A stretch of 64,000 nucleotides of DNA from an uncultured Verrucomicrobiota bacterium (GCA_937873455.1 CALMYG010000176.1:1-64000); one strand, 5' to 3'; positions 35,403 through 44,652 are shown, counted from the stretch's first letter. Notes: a model not told the origin generated them from the sequence alone. Numbers and translations: made by a program.

Positions 35403-36760
35403 AAACGCACGATGCACATCATATGTATGGCTCCGATGCGGCACGTACTGACTATGCCGAGTCCTGCCGTTTATGGCCCGATCCGTTTATTGCTCCGGAT
35501 GTGCCCTCTAGAGACATTCTGCATCAATTCAGAGTGGATCCCTCCACCCTGCCGCCTGACCTTGCCGAGCAAATTGTGAGAAGCGTGAATTGCCGACGGG
35601 CACTGGCTCAACTTGCCCCTGATCCGGTTGAAACATTCACGCCCGCATCTGCAAACGGCGGACTGCCCATTGAAAGTCTAAACGCTATCCAACGCGCTAC
35701 GGCAAGCACCGGAAATCAAGGCGTGCCGACTGCGGAACCGATGTTCGACGACAAGTCCCGAATTGCCCCCGGACAACTGTGGACGACCTCTACCGAAGTC
35801 AAACAATTCTCCGATGACCGGATTTGCACACGCTGGATCTATCAACCGCCGTCCGTCCTCATTGTGTCCAGGCCCCTCAATGTGCCCGGTGATGACACCA
35901 TCTGCCGTGCGGTGGCGGTTTCGCCCGCCGACCTATGGACGGAAGACATGATTGACGAAGATGAGATCCGACTTGAAGGACCAAACGGATCCCGGTGGGT
36001 CGCCCATCTCTGGCTTAATTATCCGGTCAGCACCATCCAACTTTCAGTGTGTATGGGCGCACTGGACCAAACAAATCATGACCGCCTGCTTTTCGGCCTG
36101 CAGGCTCATGCCGAAGGGCTACCGCTCACCCCGTCCGAGGGCGGCGGCGTGCCGCTTGACCCTGAATGGGATGTAGAAACACTTATTGAACGCGATCGAC
36201 TAATCAGTCGCTGTTCTTGGTTGAGCGCTACCGCCGACGCCAGCTGGGCATCCCATGAAGCCCGGCAGGAACGCATGAACAAGGTGATTCCCCTTCCCGC
36301 ACAGAAAGCCGGAGAGATACTTCAATTCCATCACCCAGCTTCCCGGGTGGTCCTCTGCGCACCCCTCATGCCGGCTTCGGCCGATGACGCAACCGTGCGG
36401 CTTTGCCGAGTAATCCTGTGGAACGGCGACCTCGATGCCTTGCCTGCCAATATCGCGGGCAAACCAGAAAGTAACACAAAGGCGACCGACCGTAGCCTTC
36501 ACGCACGCTTGACGTCAGGGATTCACGAATCCGAAGGTCACGTCTCCGCGCAGTGGGAACTTGTCGGCGATCGGAGGGGATTGAGAGGCGGCAGCCTTTT
36601 CTTCTTGGTGGAAGGCGACACGAACACCGTGGTGGGCGGCGGTCTGCTGAGCACATCCGGCCGTATTGCCACACTTAAGGAAGGCGAATGGGGAAGGCTT
36701 GAACGTTATGTACATGATCCATCTGAACTATTGTTGCTAATCCGGAGCTATCGCGCATGA
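35399..36760 (+). CDS. Protein with MazF-like domain (candidate CalpT-type target)
   Basis: A 453-residue multidomain protein. Residues 35-72 (HQFRVDPSTLPPDLAEQIV and NCRRALAQL) loosely resemble an anti-sigma N-terminal motif. Residues 122-225 look like a MazF/PemK barrel: APGQLWTTS, PPSVLIVSRPL, CRAVAVSPADLW, then HLWLNYPV. The C-terminal 150 residues form an unrecognised beta-rich domain. In characterised Calp systems the middle protein fuses a MazF-like part to the sigma-binding part and is cut by the protease. The layout here is compatible with that, but a cleavage site cannot be seen. Coupled by ATGA on both sides. Confidence 0.4.
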   Translation: MKTHDAHHMYGSDAARTDYAESCRLWPDPFIAPDVPSRDILHQFRVDPSTLPPDLAEQIVRSVNCRRALAQLAPDPVETFTPASANGGLPIESLNAIQRATASTGNQGVPTAEPMFDDKSRIAPGQLWTTSTEVKQFSDDRICTRWIYQPPSVLIVSRPLNVPGDDTICRAVAVSPADLWTEDMIDEDEIRLEGPNGSRWVAHLWLNYPVSTIQLSVCMGALDQTNHDRLLFGLQAHAEGLPLTPSEGGGVPLDPEWDVETLIERDRLISRCSWLSATADASWASHEARQERMNKVIPLPAQKAGEILQFHHPASRVVLCAPLMPASADDATVRLCRVILWNGDLDALPANIAGKPESNTKATDRSLHARLTSGIHESEGHVSAQWELVGDRRGLRGGSLFFLVEGDTNTVVGGGLLSTSGRIATLKEGEWGRLERYVHDPSELLLLIRSYRA

Positions 36761-38151
36761 CCTCTGCCCCCTGGATTCTTGACCCTGAGGCTGTGGGAGA
36801 AATGTCTATTTCAGCCTTCCGGCTGGAGTCCATACTTCAACTTGGGCGGTTCGCGGACAGCATGAGGCAGGTAAACGGGATGGCCGATACAAATCGACAG
36901 GAACTGCCGACCAGCCACCGGGAGGAGTACGAGCGGCATCTTGCGCGCGAGTGGCTGCTGGCCAGACAGATCGGCGTCTCCGCGATGGCAAATAAAACTC
37001 AAATGCTGGCAGGCGTCAGGCCATTTGGTCATGGCCCATCATTTGCGGAGTTGAATGGTTTGCCGCTGGCCGCCGTCGTAGTCCCATTGCGAACCGACCA
37101 TGGAGGACCGGGCACCGCCCAGATATGGGTGGTACATGATCCGGAAGATCGCCTCAGTGCTTATGTTACCAGCGAACTCACAGAAATGAATGCGGTGCTC
37201 GCCGATGCTCCGGGATACCGCGTATTCACCGTTTCTTACGACACGCCCAACAAGGGATTTGTCGGTCGCTCGTGGCAGTTGGGCGGCAGGCTCGCGCTGC
37301 GTGCCCTGCGCGAAGATTCAGAGCATACGACGGTACTTGACCTGGCCTCCCGTTGGATCATAAGCGGCTGCGTCGGGAGCAACGGGCACGCGGTCGGAGT
37401 CGTGCTCGGGAACAAGTTGCGGCTATCCACTGACCGCGACTGGCTGCTGCCATCGGAAAATCGTGGCGATATTCCTGACAACTGGAATCCGCCGGGAGCA
37501 CGTCGCCTCGCCTCCACCGAGGATGCGGCGTGGAGTCTCGTTTCCGGAAAGGGTACACGGGAGGAAGAACCTGCGGAGTGGCCGCAAAAAGTTTATGTCC
37601 TGCACAGCCTGGTTAGCGGAGCATGGAAGCCGATTGTTGCCGCGGCACTTCTGTCCGGCACCAAACGCATGACTCTTTGGCATACCAATAACGAGGAGCT
37701 TTCCCGATCGCGGGCATTTGCCCTCAAGGAAAAAGTGTTTCCCGCGCTTGCCGCCGCCGGCATCCGGATTCCGGAAATCGGCGAACCGCTGCTGATCTCC
37801 TCCACCAACCTCGCCGAGGCCGAGCGTAACTTGCGGCCACTGGTCGAGGAGAATCTGCGGGAGTACGGCACTGTTCTGTTCAACATCACCAACGGCAACC
37901 GACTTGTGGCGCTTGCACCTAACAACCTGGCCCGCCGGCACTCGGGCCTGTGCCTCGTCTACCGTGACGTTGACGACAAGGGTCACGACTTCACGGGCAT
38001 CCGGTATGACGACTTCGAACCCACAACCTTCACTTTGCGGCCCAAAGAACTGCCGCACTCGGACAAGTTAAACTGGGACGCTTTGATAGCCCGCGGTTCA
38101 AACACCCCTCCCATCGATTGGGATGCCGAATTAAAAGAAATACTATATTGA
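36757..38151 (+). CDS. CARF-like sensor fused to Lon-type Ser-Lys protease domain
   Basis: A 464-residue protein. The N-terminal half matches the Lon proteolytic core by hand alignment. GRSWQLGGRLALRAL carries candidate nucleophile Ser172, and IISGCVGSNGHAVGVVLGNK carries candidate Lys220. The Ser-Lys gap of 48 and the SG...G...K spacing follow E. coli Lon (Ser679, Lys722, MTGEITLRG). The C-terminal half, about 277-415, looks like a CARF domain of the Card1 type: KVYVLHSLVSGAWKPIV, LFNITNGNRLVAL, then CLVYRDVDD. It is therefore a candidate cyclic-oligoadenylate-activated protease. CalpL uses a SAVED sensor instead. Last of the four-gene run and 38 bases before the effector operon. Confidence 0.5.
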   Translation: MTSAPWILDPEAVGEMSISAFRLESILQLGRFADSMRQVNGMADTNRQELPTSHREEYERHLAREWLLARQIGVSAMANKTQMLAGVRPFGHGPSFAELNGLPLAAVVVPLRTDHGGPGTAQIWVVHDPEDRLSAYVTSELTEMNAVLADAPGYRVFTVSYDTPNKGFVGRSWQLGGRLALRALREDSEHTTVLDLASRWIISGCVGSNGHAVGVVLGNKLRLSTDRDWLLPSENRGDIPDNWNPPGARRLASTEDAAWSLVSGKGTREEEPAEWPQKVYVLHSLVSGAWKPIVAAALLSGTKRMTLWHTNNEELSRSRAFALKEKVFPALAAAGIRIPEIGEPLLISSTNLAEAERNLRPLVEENLREYGTVLFNITNGNRLVALAPNNLARRHSGLCLVYRDVDDKGHDFTGIRYDDFEPTTFTLRPKELPHSDKLNWDALIARGSNTPPIDWDAELKEILY

Positions 38152-38153
38152 AA

Positions 38154-38182
38154 TCGGAAATCGACTGCCCTCCCCGCTTCTT
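38154..38182 (+). promoter_or_regulatory. Island promoter signal before the type III-D operon
   Basis: Plus strand: TCGGAAAT-N13-CGCTTCTT, seven bases before the ATG at 38190. The first base differs from consensus. It could drive the whole Cas10-to-Cas6 operon, since no gap longer than 16 bases follows until 49625. Confidence 0.6.
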
Positions 38183-38189
38183 TCATAAC

Positions 38190-39338
38190 ATGACCACCAC
38201 CGCGCCATCCCTAGCCGCCCCGGAATACCGGAAGTTCATCGAGGAACTTAAAGTCCGGGTCGTATCCGCACGCATTTCCGCCGCCCGGAACATCAACCGG
38301 GACCTGATCCTGCTTTATTGGGATATCGGCAAGGCTATTGTGGAAAAGCAGCATGTGCTTGGTTGGGGCGAGGCGGTGGTCGATCAAGTATCATCCGACT
38401 TGCGGCACGCTTTTCCACAAACAACAGGTTTTTCCCCGCGCAATGTCCGCGATATGCGTCGTTTTTACTTGGCCTATTCCGATAAAACAATTTGGCCACA
38501 ACGTGTGGCCAAATTGAGGGCAAAAACAAATCTGCCACAAGCTGTGGCCAAATTAACCGATGCGGAATTCGAGAATATCATCACCGGATTGGTTGCTGAA
38601 GTCCCATGGGGTCATCATCGCTTCATTCTCGACAAGACCACCGACCCCGCCGCCCGCCTCTATTACCTCCAGGCCACCGCCCGCTTTGGCTGGTCGCGCG
38701 CCGTGCTGCTCAATCAGATCAAGGCCGGAGCCTACGAGCGGGCTTTGGCGGAAAAGAAAACCCATAACTTTCCACTGGCCCTTCCCGAATACGTTGCCGA
38801 GCAGGCTGATGAGATGCTCAAGAGCACCTACAACCTTGAGTTCCTCGGCTTGAAACAGGCGGTCAAGGAACGCAAGATGGAAGACCGGTTGGTCGCCAAA
38901 ATCCAGGAGTTCATCCTCGAACTCGGTTATGGGTTTTGCTTCATCGGCCGCCAACACCGCCTGACCCTGCGCGGCAAGGAATACTTCATCGACTTGCTAT
39001 TCTATCATCGCTTCATCAAGGCCCTGGTCGCGTTCGAGCTCAAGGTCGTTCCCTTCGAGCCCGAATTTGCCGGCAAGATGGACTTTTACCTCAACCTGCT
39101 AAACGACACCGAGCGCGGTCCGGGCGATCAGCCCTCGATCGGCATCATTCTCTGCGCCGAAAAAGACGACGTGGAAGTCGAATACGCCCTGCGCACCAAG
39201 AAAAACCCCATTGGCGTTGCGGAATACCAGCTTCAACCCAAACTGCCGGCGGAATTCAAGGGCAAATTGCCGACGGCCAAACAATTAGCCGAGGTAGTGC
39301 GTACCGTGTTAAACGAAGCACCGGGGAAAACAACGTGA
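38190..39338 (+). CDS. DUF1016/YhcG-family PDDEXK nuclease
   Basis: A 382-residue protein. The N-terminal DUF1016 region (YRKFIEELKVRVVSARIS... LLYWDIGKAI) is helical and probably DNA-binding. The C-terminal half is a PD-(D/E)XK-type nuclease with FIDLLFYHR and VAFELKVVPFEPE holding the likely catalytic Asp, Glu and Lys. Family members occur often in defence islands and restriction loci. It is first in the effector operon and overlaps the ring nuclease gene. I use the ATG at 38190, seven bases after the promoter signal. Confidence 0.75.
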   Translation: MTTTAPSLAAPEYRKFIEELKVRVVSARISAARNINRDLILLYWDIGKAIVEKQHVLGWGEAVVDQVSSDLRHAFPQTTGFSPRNVRDMRRFYLAYSDKTIWPQRVAKLRAKTNLPQAVAKLTDAEFENIITGLVAEVPWGHHRFILDKTTDPAARLYYLQATARFGWSRAVLLNQIKAGAYERALAEKKTHNFPLALPEYVAEQADEMLKSTYNLEFLGLKQAVKERKMEDRLVAKIQEFILELGYGFCFIGRQHRLTLRGKEYFIDLLFYHRFIKALVAFELKVVPFEPEFAGKMDFYLNLLNDTERGPGDQPSIGIILCAEKDDVEVEYALRTKKNPIGVAEYQLQPKLPAEFKGKLPTAKQLAEVVRTVLNEAPGKTT

Positions 39339-39709
39339 CGACGCCCACCCCCATCCTCATCGGCAGCACCTTCCCGCCCTCCCTCATCCGGGCCAGGGTG
39401 GTCATCGAGCCGCGCCCGCTCGATGAATTAAAGGCGCAACTGGCCACCCGGCCCATCGCCTCCTTCTGGGGCCATGACAACACCCTCGTGGTCGCCAATC
39501 AAATCTTAAACGCCGACCTTACCCCGGCCACCAAACGCCCGGCCATCACCCTTTCCGCCAATCAGAGGCCGGTACTCAACGGAAATGAGTTCCACGAGTG
39601 CTGGATTCTTTCCCCCGACTACACCCCCGGCTTCCGCCCCCACATCGGCGAGGAAGTCAGCACCGATACGATCATCGGTTGGCAGGTGTTGAGGATGCAG
39701 TGGACATAA
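39335..39709 (+). CDS. crn2: Crn2/AcrIII-1-like (DUF1874) ring nuclease
   Basis: A 124-residue protein beginning at a GTG that overlaps the previous stop (ATTPTPILIGSTF after the start, first codons VTTP). The pattern fits the DUF1874/AcrIII-1 fold: ILIGSTFPPSLI at the N-terminus, SFWGHDNTLVVANQIL with the candidate catalytic His in the GHxxT motif, then a C-terminal STDTIIGWQVLRMQW strand. Such enzymes cut cyclic tetra-adenylate and switch off type III signalling. Its position directly before cas10 supports the call. No biochemical residue beyond the GHxxT motif can be confirmed by eye. Confidence 0.6.
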   Translation: MTTPTPILIGSTFPPSLIRARVVIEPRPLDELKAQLATRPIASFWGHDNTLVVANQILNADLTPATKRPAITLSANQRPVLNGNEFHECWILSPDYTPGFRPHIGEEVSTDTIIGWQVLRMQWT

Positions 39710-39720
39710 CAGGAGACGAT

Positions 39721-41226
39721 ATGAGTAATATTTTACACAAGGCCTATTACGAATATTCGGCAAAAAGTATTCAGGATTATATTTTCCGTACCGATAAGTT
39801 GAAACTGATGATCGGTGCGAGCACCCTGGTCGAGCAATTGGCGGACAGCATAAGGCGCCTCCCCGCCGAATGGGGAGTTGAAGAGTCCGAATTTGAAGTG
39901 CTGACCTGCGCCGCAGGTGGGGTGCGCATTTTGTTTGGGAAACTTGAAGACGCCCAGGCACTCGCCCAATGGGTCCCCTTGTACATCAACGCCATTGCGC
40001 CAGGGCTGGAATTTGCGCAGGCGGTGGTTCCTATAACCGATTCACTCGCCGGAGCTGGCAAACAAGCCGGCCAGAAGATTCAGCATGCCCGTCAGCGCCC
40101 CCCAATCAATTACCCGGAAGCGGGACCGCTGATACGAAGGGCGCGTCGAAGCGGTCTGCCTCTTTTCCTGCATGAAAAAAATACAGACGAATATTGGTCT
40201 CACGAGGAAGCGGCAAAGCGAGAGGTCACCGGGGAGGCAAATGACGCCGCTTGGGACCGTATGGCTCCGGCAAAAGGACCTCTTGAACGTCCGTTTGATT
40301 TTGATGATCTGGTCATCGGCGAGAACTCTTATATCGCCATTATTCACGCTGATGCCAATGGGCTTGGAGAACGTATCAAGCGGTTGGCGGAGACGGGAAA
40401 GCTGGATGAACCCTCGATGTGGCGCGACTTTTCGTCGGCCATACAAGCCTCAACGGAAGAGGCCGCTCGCTCATCGGCACAACTGGTATTCAAGGCATCT
40501 GAAAGGGATAAGTCGCGCAGGTACTATCCGATTCGACCTTTGGTATGTGCCGGTGATGACCTGACCGTGATTATGGATGCGGTATTCGCGTTGGGCTTTG
40601 TGCGAGAATATTTGAGACGATTCGAAGAGCAATCGCAAACGCGACTGGGTGCGCTCGGCGAGGAAGGCTTAACGGCTTGCGCGGGAATTGTCTTCATGAA
40701 GGCGGGGTTTCCTTTCTCATCCGCCTACCATCTTTGTGAGGACCTCTGCAAACAGGCGAAGAAACAGCTTCGAAGGGAGGCATCGGGCGTTTGCTGGCAT
40801 CGCCTCACGGCCGGAGTGGCCGACGAGTACTCCGAGATTGAGCAACGCGAATTGACCACTGCAGATGGACGATTATTGACCATGATGCCCTACCGGGTCG
40901 GTTCATCCGGCACAGGGCCTCATTTGGGCGACTTGGAGAGACTTATACAATCCTCCACGCTGCTCCCGCGATCCAGTCAGCGGGAGTGGGTTTCACTTGC
41001 TGGTGCGTCCTCCCACCAAGCGGATCGGGCTTTTCAGCGCATGCGGGAGATTGCAACTGCGCGCCCCGACAAGGATGCGGCATTCCACGCCTTTAAGCAG
41101 GCGCTGGAACGGATCACAGGGCACCCGGAATTATGGACAAAAGAAACGCTGCCCAGAACTCCGCTTTATGATGCATTAGAATTGCGTGCTGTAAAGACAG
41201 AGACTTTAACCCAGGAGAAATCATGA
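39721..41226 (+). CDS. cas10: Cas10, cyclase subunit of the type III-D complex
   Basis: A 501-residue Cas10, shorter than most. The N-terminus YEYSAKSIQDYIFRTDKLK starts directly with the first palm domain, so there is no HD nuclease. The first palm has CAAGGVRILFG. The second palm has AIIHADANGLGERIK, and the cyclase motif is CAGDDLTVIMD: the usual GGDD reads AGDD, with both aspartates kept. Cyclic oligoadenylate synthesis is therefore likely while DNA cutting by an HD domain is not. It has a good ribosome-binding site (CAGGAGA) and overlaps the cas7 gene by four bases. Confidence 0.9.
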   Translation: MSNILHKAYYEYSAKSIQDYIFRTDKLKLMIGASTLVEQLADSIRRLPAEWGVEESEFEVLTCAAGGVRILFGKLEDAQALAQWVPLYINAIAPGLEFAQAVVPITDSLAGAGKQAGQKIQHARQRPPINYPEAGPLIRRARRSGLPLFLHEKNTDEYWSHEEAAKREVTGEANDAAWDRMAPAKGPLERPFDFDDLVIGENSYIAIIHADANGLGERIKRLAETGKLDEPSMWRDFSSAIQASTEEAARSSAQLVFKASERDKSRRYYPIRPLVCAGDDLTVIMDAVFALGFVREYLRRFEEQSQTRLGALGEEGLTACAGIVFMKAGFPFSSAYHLCEDLCKQAKKQLRREASGVCWHRLTAGVADEYSEIEQRELTTADGRLLTMMPYRVGSSGTGPHLGDLERLIQSSTLLPRSSQREWVSLAGASSHQADRAFQRMREIATARPDKDAAFHAFKQALERITGHPELWTKETLPRTPLYDALELRAVKTETLTQEKS

Positions 41227-41792
41227 GAAGACTTCATTGCTCAATAGATATTCTGTCCTATTGGCATGCAGGATCCGGACAAAGTGGCGGCGCCTCCGTG
41301 GATTCCCTCGCCCTGCGGGATCAGAACGGCCTCCCGTACCTGCCCGGCAAAAGCCTCAAGGGACTCTTCAGGGAGGCGGTTCAGGTTCTGGAGGAGCATA
41401 TACCTGATACCTCGGGTCAAACCATTCGCCTGTTTGGATCGCGGGACACGAGGAGGGAAGGCACCCAATTCGGCCTGTTGCGCTTCGAGGACGCCCGTCT
41501 GCCGGATGATTTTGATCGATGGCTATCCGCACCGGACGAACCCGCTCGCCAAGAATTGTTTGAATATATTAGTGCAACAGCCCTAAGCGAACATGGGATA
41601 GCTTTGCAAAAGAGCTTGAGGAGTATCGAAGTGGCGCTCCCAATGACGTTGAAAGCGGTTATAAGCGGACCTGTGAATGAGAATTGGCCGGTCATTTTGC
41701 AGAAGGCGGCGCCGCTAATCCGATCGGTTGGCGCTCATCGCCACCGAGGACTAGGCCGTTGCTGTGTGGCGATTCAAGGGGGGCAGGCATGA
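41223..41792 (+). CDS. cas7: Cas7 (Csm3-like) RAMP subunit
   Basis: A 189-residue RAMP. It opens with a beta strand and the WHAGSGQSGGASVDSL loop, followed by LPYLPGKSLKGLFREAV, the Csm3-type PGSSLKG motif, and closes with HRHRGLGRCCV, the glycine-rich loop. It should form part of the crRNA-binding backbone and cut target RNA if the catalytic Asp is kept; D27 in the GGASVDSL loop is a candidate. Overlaps cas10 and csx10 by four bases each. Confidence 0.8.
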   Translation: MRRLHCSIDILSYWHAGSGQSGGASVDSLALRDQNGLPYLPGKSLKGLFREAVQVLEEHIPDTSGQTIRLFGSRDTRREGTQFGLLRFEDARLPDDFDRWLSAPDEPARQELFEYISATALSEHGIALQKSLRSIEVALPMTLKAVISGPVNENWPVILQKAAPLIRSVGAHRHRGLGRCCVAIQGGQA

Positions 41793-43249
41793 AATCATTC
41801 CATCTTGAACTTGAATTACAGTCCGATGTGATCGTAAGCGCGCGGGCCGCCACGGAAGGTCAACATCATAGCTTGGATTACCTTCCTGGAAGCGCATTGC
41901 TTGGCGCAGCGGTGGCTACTCACGGCCAGTTTGATGAACGTCTCTTCCTTGGAAATACCTGCCGTTTTCATGACGCCTTACCGATGGCGGAATCGGGCGC
42001 CCGTGCGGTTCCCATGCCGCTAGTCTTCCACATGTACAAGCAACCCGAACAAGATGAAAAGAACGCTCTTCTTAATATGATCCTCGAGCCTGAGCCGGCA
42101 AAGCAAACGCAGGCGATCCGAAGCGGTTATTGGGTTCCGGATGAAAACTTCCGCCTTTCCGTCGAAAAAAGCTACCGACTCAAGAGCGCGATTGACCGGT
42201 TCCAATATGGCCGGGCCGAACAGGGCAAAATCTTCGGTTACGAAGCAATCCGGGCAGGTCAACGCTTTGCCTCACAAATTGATGTGGATGACGATAACGC
42301 CGATTATGTCGATCGCATCATCTCCTCATGGGAGCACGACGGACTCAAGATTGGGCGTTCCCGCTCAGCGGAATATGGGGCCATAAAAGTAACTCGTATC
42401 GATATGAAGCCAGATCCCTTACCGGAAGCAAACGGCTCGTTGCTCATACTATACGCGGAATCGGATATCGTATTGTGTCGGGAAGGACAACCGGTCCTCG
42501 ATCCGGCGCACTGGACTCCGGAACAATTCGTGCCTCTACGATACCTGCCCGAACGAAGTGCCATCAAAACCCGGCGCTACAGCGTCTATAACTCCACATA
42601 TCAAGCCTACACATCCGAGCGGCAGGTGCTTAGCCGTGGTAGTGTTCTCGTCTATGATGCCGGCACGACGCTTCAGCAGGAGGAGCTGCGCGCATATCAA
42701 CAAAGCGCCGCTGGAGGAGTCGGGCTGTACCGGCAGGAGGGGTTGGGACGCCTGCTTGTGAACCCGCCCTTTCTCATCAAGGCGCCCGTCTGGCTTATGC
42801 AGCAACCGGCAAGGCGGCCCGGATGTCGAGACAAGGCCTCCCCCCCAAATAACCCGCTGGCGCGATTACTCGTCAAGAAGAGCAAACGCCGCAGCATAGA
42901 AGCCGCGGCTGTAGTTCAAGGACTTGCCCTGGCGCGGGAATGGGCCGCCGTGCACAAGCAAATTTCGAGAGAAATTGGGACTGACGTTGGAAAAACTCAA
43001 TGGGCGGCACTGCGGGAAATGAGCGTTCGTTTTGACGGACATCCTGAAGATTTCTGCAAGTGCTTTACCGCGTACTGCAACGAAGCTCTCCGAAGGCGCT
43101 TCTGGAAGGAAGATCGCGGCGGCAAGAAGACCGCAGAAGAACTCGTCATGGAATCCCTTTCAAAATACGACTTGCGCACCCTGTACCACGCCGCCGTCAA
43201 TGTTCCCCGCACTCTGCGCGAGAAAGACCCGAAAGGAGGTTCACAATGA
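41789..43249 (+). CDS. csx10: Cas5/Csx10 RAMP with C-terminal helical (Cas11-like) domain
   Basis: A 486-residue protein. The N-terminal RAMP part has LPGSALLGAAVATHG and an SRSAEYGAIKV glycine loop, as in Csx10, which binds the crRNA 5' handle. A second RAMP-like half runs to GLYRQEGLGRLLVNPPF near residue 330. The last 120 residues (EWAAVHKQISREIG..., KYDLRTLYHAAVN) are helical and could be a fused Cas11 small subunit. With the separate cas7 gene just upstream, this looks like an unfused form of the Cas7-Cas5-Cas11 protein of III-D2 systems. Confidence 0.75.
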   Translation: MKSFHLELELQSDVIVSARAATEGQHHSLDYLPGSALLGAAVATHGQFDERLFLGNTCRFHDALPMAESGARAVPMPLVFHMYKQPEQDEKNALLNMILEPEPAKQTQAIRSGYWVPDENFRLSVEKSYRLKSAIDRFQYGRAEQGKIFGYEAIRAGQRFASQIDVDDDNADYVDRIISSWEHDGLKIGRSRSAEYGAIKVTRIDMKPDPLPEANGSLLILYAESDIVLCREGQPVLDPAHWTPEQFVPLRYLPERSAIKTRRYSVYNSTYQAYTSERQVLSRGSVLVYDAGTTLQQEELRAYQQSAAGGVGLYRQEGLGRLLVNPPFLIKAPVWLMQQPARRPGCRDKASPPNNPLARLLVKKSKRRSIEAAAVVQGLALAREWAAVHKQISREIGTDVGKTQWAALREMSVRFDGHPEDFCKCFTAYCNEALRRRFWKEDRGGKKTAEELVMESLSKYDLRTLYHAAVNVPRTLREKDPKGGSQ

Positions 43250-44652
43250 ACGCCCGGTTAACTCATCGCTATCTTGCACGGGTATCCGTCGAATTCGTCA
43301 CCCCGTTTCATATAGGCTCCGGACGCGAAAGCGATGTGTCCGACGCCGCCGTGGTACTGGATGCAAACGGCCTGCCGACCATTCCCGGAAGCAGTCTGGC
43401 AGGCGTCCTGCGGGCGGCGTTGCCCAAAGACGCGCAAGACCGGATTTTTGGATTTCAGCGCGGCAACCAAGGTTCCGGTTCACGCCTGTCGGTGTCCTGG
43501 GCTTGCATCCACGACTCAAACAATCGCCCCGTAGAAGGAATCGTGGACGAACAGATCTTGATGGACCCCGTACTTTCGGTGGCGCGCACGCCTGCTCTTC
43601 GGGACCATGTGCGCCTTAATCATCTCGGCGTGGCCGATGCGGAGGATCGCGGGAAGTTCGACGATCTTGCCGTGCAGGCCGGTCATCGTTTCACCTTCGA
43701 AATGGAAATGGTCGGAGGACCGGATGGACGGGAGGATTGGGAATTAATCCTCGGCGCACTCTATCGTGCCGATCTTCGAGTCGGGGGGAAAAATCGCCGG
43801 GGCTACGGGGCGTTTCACGTAATTTCGCTGAAAAGTCGCATATTCGAACTCTCAATGGATATGGGGGATTACAGCAGGCATCCGGTGCGCCTCAGCGAGT
43901 CGAGCCCGGTGTTAAAACCACACGATGGCATCCTCAATCCGCCGGTTGCCACTTCGGTCACGGCCACCCTTACCCTGAAACCGCGCGGTTACTGGATGTT
44001 TGGAGGCGGCACCGATGTTCCTGCTGATATGGATAAGGGAAACGCCGACATGGCGCCGGTTCGCGAAAAGCGTGTGGAGTGGTCCGGCGGAAAAGGAACC
44101 GTCGCGGAGCATCTGATTCTTCTCCCGGGGGCCGCGATAAAAGGCGCCATCAGTCATCGTATCGCCTATCATCATAACCGCCTGGAGGGATTCTGGGCCG
44201 GAGAGGTTCAATACGCTAAAGCGATAACCGGATGCAATAACCCATCTGTGCGCGCCCTATTTGGCTATGTGGCTGAGGATGAAGAGGACAATTCCGCCCG
44301 CGGCAAGATTTTGATTAATGACGTCTTTATTCCATCCGCCAGCCCCCCCCCCCAACGGTTGACGCCTCATGTTTCCATAGACCGATTCACCGGAGGCGCT
44401 TTGAGTGGCGCGCTGTTTTTCGAACGTCCGTTCTGGCAGGGAGATGCGATCCAGCTTACCATTATGATCACCGATCCTACCGGAATTGATGCAAATGCCC
44501 GCAACGCGCTTCGATTGACGCTCGATGATCTGGCGTGCGGCATGCTGCAAATAGGTGCCGGCTCGGGGCGTGGATTAGGACATTTCACGGCTGAAAGCTG
44601 CGAATGGAGCGACGGCGGTGACTGGATTAAGCAACCGGAGAAATCATCATGA
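43246..44652 (+). CDS. Double Cas7 (Cas7-2x) RAMP subunit
   Basis: A 468-residue tandem RAMP. The first half has TPFHIGSGRESDVSDAAV, IPGSSLAGVLRAAL and RADLRVGGKNRRGYGAF. The second half repeats the pattern with LPGAAIKGAISHRIAYH and LQIGAGSGRGLGHF. Two Cas7 modules in one chain match the Cas7-2x subunit of III-D complexes. The aspartates in the GSGRESDVSD loop may be catalytic for target RNA cutting. AAAGGAGG lies seven bases before the ATG, which overlaps the csx10 stop by four. Confidence 0.8.
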   Translation: MNARLTHRYLARVSVEFVTPFHIGSGRESDVSDAAVVLDANGLPTIPGSSLAGVLRAALPKDAQDRIFGFQRGNQGSGSRLSVSWACIHDSNNRPVEGIVDEQILMDPVLSVARTPALRDHVRLNHLGVADAEDRGKFDDLAVQAGHRFTFEMEMVGGPDGREDWELILGALYRADLRVGGKNRRGYGAFHVISLKSRIFELSMDMGDYSRHPVRLSESSPVLKPHDGILNPPVATSVTATLTLKPRGYWMFGGGTDVPADMDKGNADMAPVREKRVEWSGGKGTVAEHLILLPGAAIKGAISHRIAYHHNRLEGFWAGEVQYAKAITGCNNPSVRALFGYVAEDEEDNSARGKILINDVFIPSASPPPQRLTPHVSIDRFTGGALSGALFFERPFWQGDAIQLTIMITDPTGIDANARNALRLTLDDLACGMLQIGAGSGRGLGHFTAESCEWSDGGDWIKQPEKSS

